DNA of 64,000 nucleotides from Zoroaster sp. YZ-2022. Lineage: Eukaryota; Echinodermata; Asteroidea; Forcipulatida; Zoroasteridae. How positions within the stretch are numbered: position 1 is the first letter of the stretch; each line of letters begins with the position of its first letter. The stretch spans positions 93,669,588-93,733,587 of the forward strand of contig CM055816.1 of the NCBI GenBank assembly GCA_029582265.1. The letters run 5' to 3'. The translations under genes and the position numbers were made by a program. Under the pieces are notes generated by a model. It worked only from the letters and a program-made list of their open reading frames with translations, was not told the origin of the DNA and did not search any database. Of the stretch, positions 36,199 through 47,267 are shown piece after piece.

Positions 36199-38758
36199 CC
36201 CTTTCAATACCAACAGATATTTGTCACTAATGCATTGGTTACCACACTGTTGTCAGTGAAATGACTCTCTTGTTTACCAGAGGTATTTTTACTAAGTTTG
36301 TGTGTTTAGCGCCCTCGCATGACAATGGATTGAAAGGCAGTTATTAGTCTTTCAGGTGATATGAAATACTGTATGGGCAGGGTCACAGAAGAGTACTTTT
36401 ACAAGCAACTTAGAGGCAACTAATGGTACTGCAGGCTAACAAAATGCTCGGGATGCACATTTTTCTGACAGTGTAAAAACATTACAATGAAAAAGAAGCG
36501 AATATATAAATGTTAGTATTTTATTGTCTTGCAGATTGCCTGGAACTGATTGCCTGTGCATTGACTCATGTGACACTGCCTCTTTCAATGTCCATTAAAA
36601 GAAGTGTACAATAACAGATAAATAGTACAATTATCATGGCCAATATATGAAATCAGTAATTAATATGTGCACATATAAGAGCTGTCAAATCACTTCAAGT
36701 TGGATGGAGTTACAAGTGCAATGCAACTCCCCCTCCCCCCTCCCCCCTCTTCAATGTTGAGTTGGGTTGGCGGTGCGTCCAACATTGAAGAGGGGGGGAG
36801 GGGGGGGGCAGAGATTGCAAGGGGAATGAACTTGAATCATTGGCTGTGAAATTTCTCGAAGCATGGCACTACACACATTGGCTTATGACAATGTTTACAT
36901 ATCATACGAGTTTGTCTTCTCTTAAACTTTGTACTGCATACAACACAGTTCCGTTTCTTGCGACTGCGTCCAGGAAAGTGTGGATGTTGACTTGAAGGCC
37001 TGGAACTCGCGAGTTGATTTGCATGCTGTGCTGGGTTATACTTCCAGGTGGAAAGGAGACCCTCTATCACCTTCACCCGGAATTCCAAACCTGACAAGCG
37101 ACTGTTTGTAGGGATGCTATTGTAGACGATAGTAGCATTCAATAAACAAATGTCTAGCATGGTGACGAATAATCTTTTCCACCATTTTAGTGTTCGGTGA
37201 TTGTGCGTATAATATTTGCATAATTGGCCTGCTAGATCACACCCTCCCATGTATTTATTATAATCATTGACTATGGATGGTTTTTGCTCACGATATCCAG
37301 TCGAACTCTTCCTGCTGCGAATCTGTTTTGTGGTGACACTGCAATCACCATAGTTTGTCAGGAGAGTGACACGCTTCGTATCCTGCCATACGACGCATAG
37401 TTGGCCTGCTTTTTGATAAAACTGGGGATCAGCATCTCTTGTCATGTGGTGTTTTTTGGGGTTTGCAAAATCTGGAATGCCTCGTGTGGTGTATCGCACA
37501 GTTCCACAAACTCCAAATCCTAGCTGTGACAACTTGGATACCAGAGCCGGACTATTGAACCAATTATCCATATAGATGCAATGTCCCTTATGTTCTAGTC
37601 CTTTCAGTAGATTCAAGACTATTTTGCCTTGTGCGGGAAGATTGGGTGGATGGTGCGTTGCAGCATAAGCAATGGTGGTTTTACTTGGTGGCGACATGGG
37701 TTGAGACCCCGTGAACAAGCTCCATGCACAAGTGTACCCGGTTTCCGACTCGTTCAAAGAAAAGTATTTCAATCCCCATTTGGCAGCCTTTCGTGGCATG
37801 TACTGTTTGAAGCCGATTCGTCCATTGAATTTTACCATAGTCTCGTCCGGTGAGAGGTTTCTTCCAGGCTTATAGATCCGAAGAAAGGATGGCAGTACAA
37901 TGTCCAGTAGAGGGCGAACTTTGAAAAGTTTGTCAGGGGGGGATTTGTCTTCAGCTTGGTTGTTGGCGAGGTGCAAAAATCGAAGGATTGCCGTGAATCT
38001 ATTACGAGCCATGGTCGACGAATACAGGGGACTTCGCAGGACTTCGGACGTGGACCAATGCATGCTGTATCAGGGGTCTTTTGTTGATGCCCATGGATAG
38101 AAGTAATGCGACGAAAGCCATCATTTCGGGAACATTTGTCGGAGTCCAAGCACTAGGCGGATTGGCTGTGTCTGCAGACAAAGTTTGGGCTGCATAACGA
38201 TTGGTCTCTTCTACCATCAATTCCCATACTGCTTGACAAATGTACAGTTGCAAGATTTGGAGGGGTGAGAACTTACTGTAATCTTGAGTACAACCGGTGT
38301 GTTCTGTAAATTGCACGGGCGGTCGCTTACGCTTATAGTCCGGGGCACTTGCTGCACGCCATCCAGACCGGAAATTCTGCTTTTCCGATGAAGATGATGA
38401 GGTTGGGATATGCTCCTCATCACTGTCTTCCGACGTAGGTGGGGAAGATTCGTCTGAGGACATGTCAGACCCGCTATCAGCAAAGATTTCTTCCAAAATA
38501 TGTTCTCTCTCATCGTCGTCCATGTCTGATCGTGAAGGGACGCGTTGTGGTAACTATTTAAACCCACGCGCGCGTGCCTTTTGTAACCGCACTGCCAAAA
38601 GAGGGCGCTGTTGACATAGTGATTACCACCAAGATGGCCATAGTGCCATTTGGCACTGCGGGGACCAAGGGACCTGCACTTTTGTGTGCCAAAAATACTC
38701 CATGGTATCCAACTGGAATGTAACTTTGAGCCAATTTGGCACAATGGGATTGAAAGGG
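36199..38758 (-). mobile_element. piggyBac transposon copy 3 (best preserved)
   Basis: 2560 bp, CCCTTTCAATACC to GGGATTGAAAGGG, flanked by ATAA (36195-36198) and TTAA (38759-38762). It carries the C/G hairpin (36729-36809) and a nearly intact transposase. It serves as the reference for the damage in copies 1 and 2. Confidence 0.95.
36837..38523 (-). CDS. piggyBac transposase, copy 3, one frameshift
   Basis: Start MDDDEREHILEEIF (ATG at 38521-38523), stop at 36837-36839. About 561 codons would be open but for a single extra base near 38070 (TATCAGGGG here, TATCGGGG in copies 1 and 2), just after MGINKRP. All three catalytic Asp contexts are kept (SPDETMVKFNGR, CIYMDNWFNSPAL, YNKYMGGCDLAG), and the C-terminal finger CVVCSTKF...CKHCHKPMCVVPC is intact. 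The length is normal for piggyBac-family transposases. If the extra base is an assembly error, this copy could be active and could mobilise the others. Confidence 0.9.
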
Positions 38759-39038
38759 TTAAGCTATGATGAGTTTGCAAAGCAACATCAATCAGAAGCA
38801 TTTGTGTCTGTCAGCGCATGTTCACATCTTGAAATAAATATCTATAAAGTTGTACTGTACATCATAGGCCTAAACTTCTTGCTATCATTCTTTTTTATGA
38901 TGCAAACAAAAGCAGCATGTTCAGTTAGCATGTAAATGAAAATCATACACTCTACATTTCCAAAGCCAGTGCTAGTGTACAAAATTGCCTTATACAGTCC
39001 TTGTCCAAGTAACATTCAAGTGATTTGTTTTCTTACAG

Positions 39039-39117
39039 GGTAAAGAACATAAGGAATTGTCCTTGGCTCAAGTAATTATTAACAAACAGAAGAGAACAGC
39101 AGTGGATCCAAATTGTG
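39039..39117 (+). CDS. possible exon of the downstream gene
   Basis: 79 bp bordered by TTTTCTTACAG and GTAAGG, open in one frame (GKEHKELSLAQVIINKQK) and ending in phase 1. It lies on the same strand as the gene at 50886-56071, with only repeats between, so it may be its preceding exon. No family recognised. The support is splice-site quality and an open frame only. Confidence 0.4.
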
Positions 39118-40701
39118 GTAAGGTGACATTTCTTTCCAAAATCAAAATATGAACAAACTCCAGTGGTTCTACATGTATGCAAGTGTCGCACGCAGCCTTC
39201 AGAACATTGGCATTTGATAAATCTACTATTGACTCAGTCTGTGACCTCAAATGTTGACTCGGTCACTACTTATTTGCTTCTGATTTCAAAATATGTTTAC
39301 TGCTTTATAATTTCAAAACAAAGCATTCAATGAAAATGTCTACCACTCAATATGACAGTCAAGGACAATTTTCATTGACCTTTCTGGTAACACTGTCACT
39401 TGTCCCTTTTGATGTCACTCATTTAAGTTTTTTTAAAACAGTGACAACATTGTAACCTCAGGGTAAGTTGATCTTTGACTCTGTCATGACCTGAAGTGGT
39501 GTCAAGGTCAATGCTCATTTGCTGTTAATGTTAATAATTTCTTATTGTTATTAATAAAGGCAAAAATGCTATGACCTTGACAGATGACCTGGTGACAGTG
39601 GAGGTGAAGTGTCATTGACCTTTGGTGTGACAACAGTACCACTTATCCCTTTGGATTTCAGTTATTTAATGATTTTTCTTAAGTAAAATTGACAACCAAA
39701 GGAGTGACAACATTGACACTTTTGGACAAGTTGACCCTTGATCCATTCTGTGGCCTGAGCATGTGTCAAGGTCAGCACTCATTTGCTCTCAATGTTAAAT
39801 AATATCTATTGATTTATTTTACAGGTAAACATGCTACAACCTTGACAGATGACCTGGTGACATTGCAAGTGTCATTGACATTCGACATTCGACTGATAGT
39901 GTCATTTGTTCGTTTTGATGTCGTTTATTTAATGTTTTTAAGTGAAATAACAACCACAGGTGTGACAACACTTCCGGGTATGTTGACCTTTCACCCCTGT
40001 TATGACCTGAATTTGTGTCAAAGTCAGCATTCATTTGCTTTTAGTGTAAATCATTTATTATTGCAATTTAAAAAAAACTGCTATGACCTCTGGTGACAGT
40101 GCAGGTCAAGTGTCATTGACCTGAGGGTTGATAGTGTCACTTGACCCTTTAATTGTCATTTATTTAAAAAAAAATTAAAAGTGACAACGAAAGTAGTGAT
40201 AGATATACACTTCAAGGTAAGTTGTCCCTTGACCCCCCCCCCCCCCACTTGTTTTTAAAAATGTAAATCAATATTTATTTCAATTTTTAAAAGAAATTGG
40301 CAGATGACCTGATGACAGTGCAGGTCAAGTGTCATTGACCTTAGGGTTCACAGTGTTACTTGACCCTTAAAATGTTAGTTATTGACACTTCAGGGTAAGT
40401 TAACCCTTGGCCCCTGCTGTGACCTGAATTTGTGTTAATGTCAGCACTCATTTGCATCTAATGTTAATCAGTATTTCTTGATTTACTTTACAGGTAAATA
40501 TGCCATGGCCTTGACGGATGACTTGGTGACAGTGGAGGTCAAGTGTCATTGACATTTCGGCTGACAGTGTCAATTGACACTTTAGATGTGAGTTTAATGC
40601 TTTTCAAATAAACATTTACACTTCAGGGTTAGTTGACCTTGACCCTGGGTCTGACCTGAACTTGTGTAAAGGTCAGCACTTATATGCTTCTAATGTTAAT
40701 C

Positions 40702-42747
40702 GGAGGCGAAAATTTGAACGTAAGTGGCGGAAGTCACAGAAACCACAAGACAAACTTCGTTATCTGAGTTCTCCAAAGTTGCCGAAAGTGAAAAATCAAA
40801 ATCAATCATAAATGAGCTGAAAAATGCTAACCCGAAAGCTGTTTTTAAGACTGTGAACACCTTGCTTAACAGGAAAACACCTTCGCTTCCTGTCACTGAC
40901 TCTCATAAGGTTCTTTGTGGTCAATTCAGTGACTTCTTCATTGAGAAGATTGCTCAAATCAGGAAAACGATCACTCATAAAAGCACAAACGTTCCAGCAC
41001 CACCCTACTCTCCAGCAACAAGTGACCAGTGTGACCAGAATTGCATACCATTATCTTCCTTTAATACCTTTGATCAAGAGGAGATGCGCAAGATTATCTC
41101 ACAATTAACAAACAAATCTTGCTCATTGGATCCAGTACCGACATGGCTTCTCAAACAAAACATTGATATTATTTTACCTGTTATTACATCCATTGTCAAT
41201 GAATCACTCTCATCAGGGACCTTTCCTACAGCACTCAAAGTTGCCATTGTGTCACCAATCATAAAGAAAGCATCTCTCGATAAAGACAATCTCAAGAACT
41301 ATCGGCCAGTTTCAAATTTGGCCTTTGTCTCTAAAGTCATTGAGAAAGCTGTATTGAAGTGTGTTTCTGCTCATAATGATTCCTTAAATTTGAATTGTAA
41401 ATTTCAGTCAGCCTACAGGTCCGGCCACAGCACGGAGACGGCCCTCCTACGGGTTAAAAACGACATCATTTATGCTCTTGATAGTCGGAGGGCCGTCTTC
41501 TTGGTGTTGCTTGACATGTCGGCTGCATTTGACACTGTTGATCATGATGTGTTAATCTCTCGGCTTAACGGTATTTTTAAGTTACAAGGTAGTGTACTTG
41601 GCTGGTTCAAGTCTTACTTACATGGTCGAACATGTGTGGTCAAAGTTACAAATGAAGTCTCAGATGTCAAGACACTGAGCTATGGTCTGCCTCAAGGCTC
41701 ATGTGTTGGCCCTCAATTATTTTCATTTTATGTCCGCCCTATATCCAATGTTATCAGTCGTCACGATGATGTTAAATTTCACATGTACGCTGACGATTTG
41801 CAGTTATACACTAGTTTTGATCCTAAGAACCCAAGTGAAGTCAGTAGATCACTTTCACTCATGTCAAACTGTATTACGGATGTCCAAGGTTGGATGTCTT
41901 CAAATATGTTGTGCTTAAATGACAACAAGACTGAATTTTTTATTGCGGCAAGTCGTGTTCAATTAAGTAAACTGTCGCATTTAAAGCTTGAAATTGGTCA
42001 TCTCTCAATTAGTCCATCTCAAACTGTTAGGAACCTCGGTGTTATTTTTGATAGTACAATGACTATGTCAGCTCATGTCTCTGCCATTTGTAGGTCCGTA
42101 AATTCACACATTAGAAATATATCACACATCCGGAAGTATATTGATCAATCTACGTGTCATCACGTGGTCAGAGCTCTTGTTACATCCCGTCTTGACTACG
42201 CAAACTCGCTTCTGTTCAGTTCTTCAGATAAGGATCTACAGCGCCTGCAACTTCTCCAGAATAGGGCTGCTAGGGTTATATTCCGAGCACGTAAATTTGA
42301 TCATGTTACCCCCTTCTATCTTAGACTCCACTGGTTACGTATACCTCAACGTATAAAGTTCAAAGTTTTAGTAATGACTTACAAATGCCTCCAAAACACC
42401 GCTCCGTCATACCTCCAGGACCTCATTTCCATTTATCATCCCAGCCGTTGCCTACGATCATCATCTGATAAGTCTACACTCACCGTGCCCAGAACCAACC
42501 TTGCAAATTCCTTTGGCTGCAAAGGTTTCTTTGCTGCTGCACCTTTTCTCTGGAACGGACTTCCTCGGGAACTTCGGCAGGCCCCTACTTTGAAACAATT
42601 CAAGTCGGCCCTCAAAACCCACCTTTTCCAATAATCCTCCTTTTCTTTCTAAGCGCTGTGGGACCCTGTGGATGCCTTGTGCATCTCATTTACACCTGTG
42701 TAAAGAGCGCTATATAAATGTTCTGATTATTATTATTATTATTATTG
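40702..42747 (+). mobile_element. CR1/L2-like non-LTR retrotransposon, 5' truncated
   Basis: Starts abruptly within the minisatellite at GTTAATC|GGAGGCG and ends in (ATT)n at 42727-42747 after GAGCGCTATATAAATG. It contains the reverse transcriptase and the 3' UTR, but no endonuclease. Truncation at the 5' end is normal for target-primed insertion. Confidence 0.9.
40724..42634 (+). CDS. LINE reverse transcriptase (truncated ORF2)
   Basis: Open for about 630 codons. RT blocks in order: KSCSLDPVPTWLLK, NYRPVSNLAFVSKVIEK, QSAYRSGHSTETALL, LLDMSAAFDTVDHDVL, LPQGSCVGP and the catalytic YADDLQLY, then the thumb and C-terminal region (RLDYANSLLF, LQNRAARVI, PFYLRLHWLRIPQR, LWNGLPRELR). This set is typical of the CR1/L2/Rex1 group. 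The apurinic endonuclease domain is missing through truncation, and the first 30 or so codons contain a small internal deletion. The frame is otherwise intact, which suggests a fairly recent insertion. Confidence 0.9.
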   Translation: MAEVTETTRQTSLSEFSKVAESEKSKSIINELKNANPKAVFKTVNTLLNRKTPSLPVTDSHKVLCGQFSDFFIEKIAQIRKTITHKSTNVPAPPYSPATSDQCDQNCIPLSSFNTFDQEEMRKIISQLTNKSCSLDPVPTWLLKQNIDIILPVITSIVNESLSSGTFPTALKVAIVSPIIKKASLDKDNLKNYRPVSNLAFVSKVIEKAVLKCVSAHNDSLNLNCKFQSAYRSGHSTETALLRVKNDIIYALDSRRAVFLVLLDMSAAFDTVDHDVLISRLNGIFKLQGSVLGWFKSYLHGRTCVVKVTNEVSDVKTLSYGLPQGSCVGPQLFSFYVRPISNVISRHDDVKFHMYADDLQLYTSFDPKNPSEVSRSLSLMSNCITDVQGWMSSNMLCLNDNKTEFFIAASRVQLSKLSHLKLEIGHLSISPSQTVRNLGVIFDSTMTMSAHVSAICRSVNSHIRNISHIRKYIDQSTCHHVVRALVTSRLDYANSLLFSSSDKDLQRLQLLQNRAARVIFRARKFDHVTPFYLRLHWLRIPQRIKFKVLVMTYKCLQNTAPSYLQDLISIYHPSRCLRSSSDKSTLTVPRTNLANSFGCKGFFAAAPFLWNGLPRELRQAPTLKQFKSALKTHLFQ

Positions 42748-43919
42748 TTCAGGTAAACATGTCACGACCTTGATGAATGATGAATGACATGTTGACAGTG
42801 GAGGTCAAGTGTCATGAACCTTTCGGCTGACTGTCACTTGTCCTTTTGGATGTCAGTTATTTAACCAAAGGCTTGGCAACATTGATACTTCACCCCTGTT
42901 GTGACTTGAACTTGTGTCAAGGTCAGCACTTGTTTGCTTTTATCAATATTTATTGCAATTTAAAAGAAATTGACAGATGACCTGATGACAGTGCAGGTCA
43001 TGTGTCATTGAACTTAGGGTTCACAATGTCACTTGACCCTTAAGATGTCAGTTATTTATTTTTTTATAAAGTGAGAACAACATTGACATTCTAGGGTAAG
43101 TTGAACCTTGACCCCTGCTGTAACTTGAACTTGTGTTAAGGTCCGCACTTGTTTGCTTTTATCAATATTTATTGCAATTTTTTAAAGAAATTAACAGATG
43201 ACCTGATGACAGTGCAGGTCAAGTGTTATTGACCTTCAGGTTCACAATGTCACTTGACCCTTAAGATGTCCGTTATTTTTTTTTTTTTATAAAGTGAGAA
43301 CAACATTGACATTCCAGTGTAAGTTGACCATTGGCCCCTTTTGTGACCTGAACTTGTGTCAAGGTCAGCATTAATTTTTTTCTAATGTTATTCAATATTT
43401 ATTGCAATTTTTAAAAAGCAAACATGCTCTGACCTTGACAGATGACTTGATGAAAGTGCAGGTCAAGTGTCATTGACCTTTGGGTCACAGTGTCACTTGA
43501 CGTTTTAGATTTTTTTTTAAAGTGACAGCGAAAGGAGAGACAACCTTGACATTTTATGTTGTGACCTGAACGTTTGTCAAGGTAATCACCCATATGCTTA
43601 TAATGTTGAACAATATTTGATTTATTTTACAGGTAAACTTGCCTAGAGCTTGATGGATGACCTCGTGACAGTTGATGTCAAGTGTCACAGACATTTTGGC
43701 CGACAGTGTCATTTGCTTCTGAGTGATAATGAAAGGAGTGACAACATTGACACTCCAGGGTAAGTTGAACCATGACCCCTTCTTTGACCTGAACTTGTGT
43801 CAAGGTCAGCAATCATTTTTTTCTAATGATAATATTGCATTTTAATAACAGCAAATGAGCTATGGCCTTGATAGATGACCTGACGAAAGTGCAGGTCAGG
43901 TCCCTCACCAAAGTGAATG

Positions 43920-44300
43920 CCTTCACTAAGCAGTCGACAAATGGTCACATAAGCAGTCGCTATAAGCAGTCATACCAGTACTTTTTTGTAGTCAATTTAT
44001 TGTCTTCATACGTTTCACATATGCCTTCGAAGTCTTATTAGGCCTTCGAAGGCCTATAAGCATTCACTAAGCCTTCCCACAGACGAAAAATGCAAATGAG
44101 CTAAGCCTTCATCGTAAGCTAAGCAGTCGTAGATAGGCTGCTATAGCCCTTTCAAAATAAGCAGTTTTAATGAAGGCTTATAAGCAGTCGACTGCTAAAC
44201 AGGCAGTCGACTGCTAAACAGGCAGTCGACTGCTAAACAGGCAGTCGACTGCTAAACAGGCAGTCGACTGCTTAGCAGTCAACTGCTTAATAAGCAGGCG
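43920..44300. repeat. left subterminal repeat cluster of the CACTA element
   Basis: Many copies of AAGCAGTCG and AAGCCTTC, including four tandem 19-bp units GCAGTCGACTGCTAAACAG at about 44190-44270. Each unit contains the perfect palindrome GCAGTCGACTGC. In CACTA elements such motifs bind an element-encoded protein. Confidence 0.85.
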
Positions 44301-47267
44301 AGTGCCTAAATCCTGATAGACTTGCGCGATAGTGCTTGAAAATAATTATAGAGCTAAAATGCCTTAAACATTTTCTCTCCACTGACCTATGGCATTACAC
44401 TTGCTCCAATTTAAATACATGTATCGCTATTAACCAATACCTTTTTTCATAGGTCACAGTCAAGGCTCGCATGCATGACATATCCATGGAGGTAAAAACC
44501 AGTCCAACACATTATTGTGCATAGTATGCCCATGCAGTGCTGCAAAAGTATCGCAAATTACAGCTGCAGATCGTGGCTGTATGGTTTGCGAGATTATACA
44601 TTGGACTATAGCTACATGTGTTCCTGCAAGTCGCACCATGCACAAACACTCGGTTGTCCCTCAACTGTTAACCTCTGAAAAAAAGTATAAGCATTAAAAG
44701 TCAATTTGTTGATACAAAGAATCATAAAGACGAAAATTCAATTCAAAACCTTATTCCTTTAATGTATGCTTGCTATTTTGCAACTTGGTCATGACAATTG
44801 TATTTGTAAACTGGCTCAGTGTATGAATTTCCTCTTCAAAACGAGCCCAATTATGTATAAAATTGTTGTGACAGTCCAAAAAGTTGTATCTCGACTTTGC
44901 AACGTTGCATCTCGCACACACAAAAAACATTGTATCTCAGCCCATAATGGTTTTGTGTACATCCGGGCGAGTTATGACCTTTTGAGCACTTTCATACTCT
45001 TATGTAATGTCCATGCCATTTTAGGAGATACGTTTTTGCACCAACACGACGATATTCCAAATAACATAGTTAACCTAATTACTATCAGCTTCTTTTCATT
45101 CAAAATTTTAACACTTAATGTCTTCATAAATCACAACAGGACTTACCTCATCTGTAAGGTGCAGACTGACAATAATTAATTGTTGGGAGTTACTTTTGTC
45201 TGCCACTCATAAATTACAAAAATTACTCTTTCAGATAATACATTGTATTCTATCCAAGATTTGACACCAACGGCATATTTGACAATATGAAATAATTATA
45301 GCAATTAATAGAAATTTTATTTGTGATATCTCATTCACTGAGTTGTCATCAGAAACTACCCATTATTGCTCTTTTTTTTTCAAACGTTTTTTTGCCGACG
45401 TGTAAAAGCAAATTATCGTATCTGGTTGATTTGTGTGTTTTTTAGCAAGCAGTCTGAACCCCTGCATCACTATATAACATCAAAATGAGTCATTTTGGCA
45501 GGAGTGATGGCTGGTTATACATATAGCTGACCTTTGACCAAAATTTGGGTTTTCGGTTATTTCTTGTTAATGAGGGAAACAAATGATATTTTTATAAAAT
45601 ATTCTTTCAAAGGTTCACAGTGTGTACTAGGACATTTGAAGGTTTGAACTTAAAAATTTGATGCCAAAATGTACCTTGAAGCCTTAGTTTTTACAAAATT
45701 TACATTATAGATTTTTTGGAATGGAGCGCCGACTGTTCGTTATTTTATTAGTGATGCATCTCTTCAATGAGTTTTCATCGGGTACAACCCACTGCTCTTT
45801 CGATGCTTTTGACTTGACAAAATCTGTAAGAATCAATAACAGAAAGAGGGGGAAGTGTTACTATGCAACATTTCAATGTTCAATTATATAACCAGTGATT
45901 TGTGCAAGCATGCTTGGGATAACTAACAATAACTTTCTTTAGAAAAACATCTAGAATGTTTGTACTTCAGTTTTACCATTGCCTAATAAACACTTGAGAT
46001 ACGTAAGAGATATTGAAGATTTAATAAGGGACCTGATCAGTGTATCAATTTTTTTAAACATAGTTGAAGATACATGTTTGAATAAATTAGTTATGCGATT
46101 TGATCAAGTATATATACCTTTTCACATTGAGAAGGGCCTTTGGCACAGTCTGCAATATCCGTCACTCTTGATTAGAGGATCTGTGTGTGTGTGAATTAGT
46201 ATTTGTCTCTGACAATAAAAAGCACTAATTTTGTAAGTGCTTAATGCCGTAGAAACTTCTAATCTGTTTTTACATTTGAAGAAAAACATTGTCTTTACAT
46301 TAGCCTACATTAGGCTAGAAAACTATTGCCTATCGATTAACGTTGTATTATATAGCCTAGGCCTAATTATATTTATAACTTCAGTTCAGGCTTACCATCG
46401 AGGTCGACAACCTTTACTTTCCGGAAACTGTTCCGTGATCTATTCTGCTCTTGATGCTCTTGTTCTTGGGAGGCCATCGCATGCATGATCCACAAAATCT
46501 ATGCAAAAAATTCCGGATCTGTATTTGAATTTGCGCAAATTTATGATCAATCGGTCGTTGTTTTTCACTCAAGCTGCTGACGGCGGTTGACTGGCGAGGA
46601 CAGTTTGATGAAATTTCCCGCCCGGCCGCCAGCGGCCGCGAGGCGCGTGCGCAATACGAGCAAAGTGTTCTCAGTTATGCAGCTGCAGTAGACAGGCGCC
46701 TGATTGGGCTCCTTTTTTTTTTTACAAACAATGGTCCAAAGTAGCCTATTCGGGCGGATAATTACCAAGATCGAGACCCCGACGTGCGTTGCGCGATGCG
46801 AGCAGCCGGGGCTCTGGATACCTAACGATATTTTTGTTATTATTTAACTATCGTTATTATTAATCCCAACTACTCTTAAAAAATAGATGAACAATATGCC
46901 CTGAAAGTAAAACACGACGATGCATGATGAATCGCTTTTGCTGCGGAATCGTTGTATTTTTCGCAATGCATGATGGGAAGCCTGTCTGCTGATGACGTTG
47001 GCGCTGTCACTGTCGACATTCGCGCGCGGTGGTCGAGCGCAAACTTGAAAGAGTTTGGCAGCGCGCAAACTTCACAGCACGGTTTACGTTTGTGCGCGCA
47101 TGTTGCACAAATGAATTTAGGCGCAATATTTAATACCTTGCGCAAAGTCGACATTTTGTCTCCGTTCACACTCTGTGGATTCGATCGTACATGCACTGCA
47201 CGCAGTCCCAGGTCCCAGTGTGTGAAAATTTCGTCAAAACTTTGCTCCAAAACCCTGCTCCAAAAAC

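Larger units (their letters stand above)
3170..38758. mobile_element. compound piggyBac block (pB1-U1-pB2-U2-pB3)
   Basis: Three piggyBac copies in the same orientation (termini CCCTTTCAATACCAAC... and ...CCCATTGTGCC reversed, ending ATTGAAAGGG) alternate with two copies of one cargo unit. The outermost flanks are TTAA at 3166-3169 and TTAA at 38759-38762, the canonical piggyBac target duplication. The inner junctions are pB1|TTAT...ATAA|pB2|TTAT...ATAA|pB3 and are the same in both copies. This is what a composite transposon later expanded by unequal exchange between its flanking piggyBacs would leave. Alternatives are a segmental duplication of independently inserted piggyBacs, or collapsed/duplicated haplotypes in the assembly. 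Confidence 0.7.
39400..43897 (+). repeat. intronic minisatellite, about 250-300-bp degenerate units
   Basis: Diverged units repeat in the order CTGAACTTGTGTCAAGGTCAGC, GCTTCTAATGTTAATC, TTTATTTTACAGGTAAACATG, TGACCTTGACAGATGACCTG, GTGCAGGTCAAGTGTC, then ACAACATTGACACTTCAGGG. About seven units are on each side of, or interrupted by, the LINE at 40702-42747. No gene is seen in it. The CACTA element cut its right end. Confidence 0.8.

Noticed and set aside
44190..44270. Regular short repeats that could look like a CRISPR array
   Set aside because: The 19-bp units are directly tandem with no unique spacers and lie in the subterminal region of a CACTA-like element; the genome is eukaryotic.
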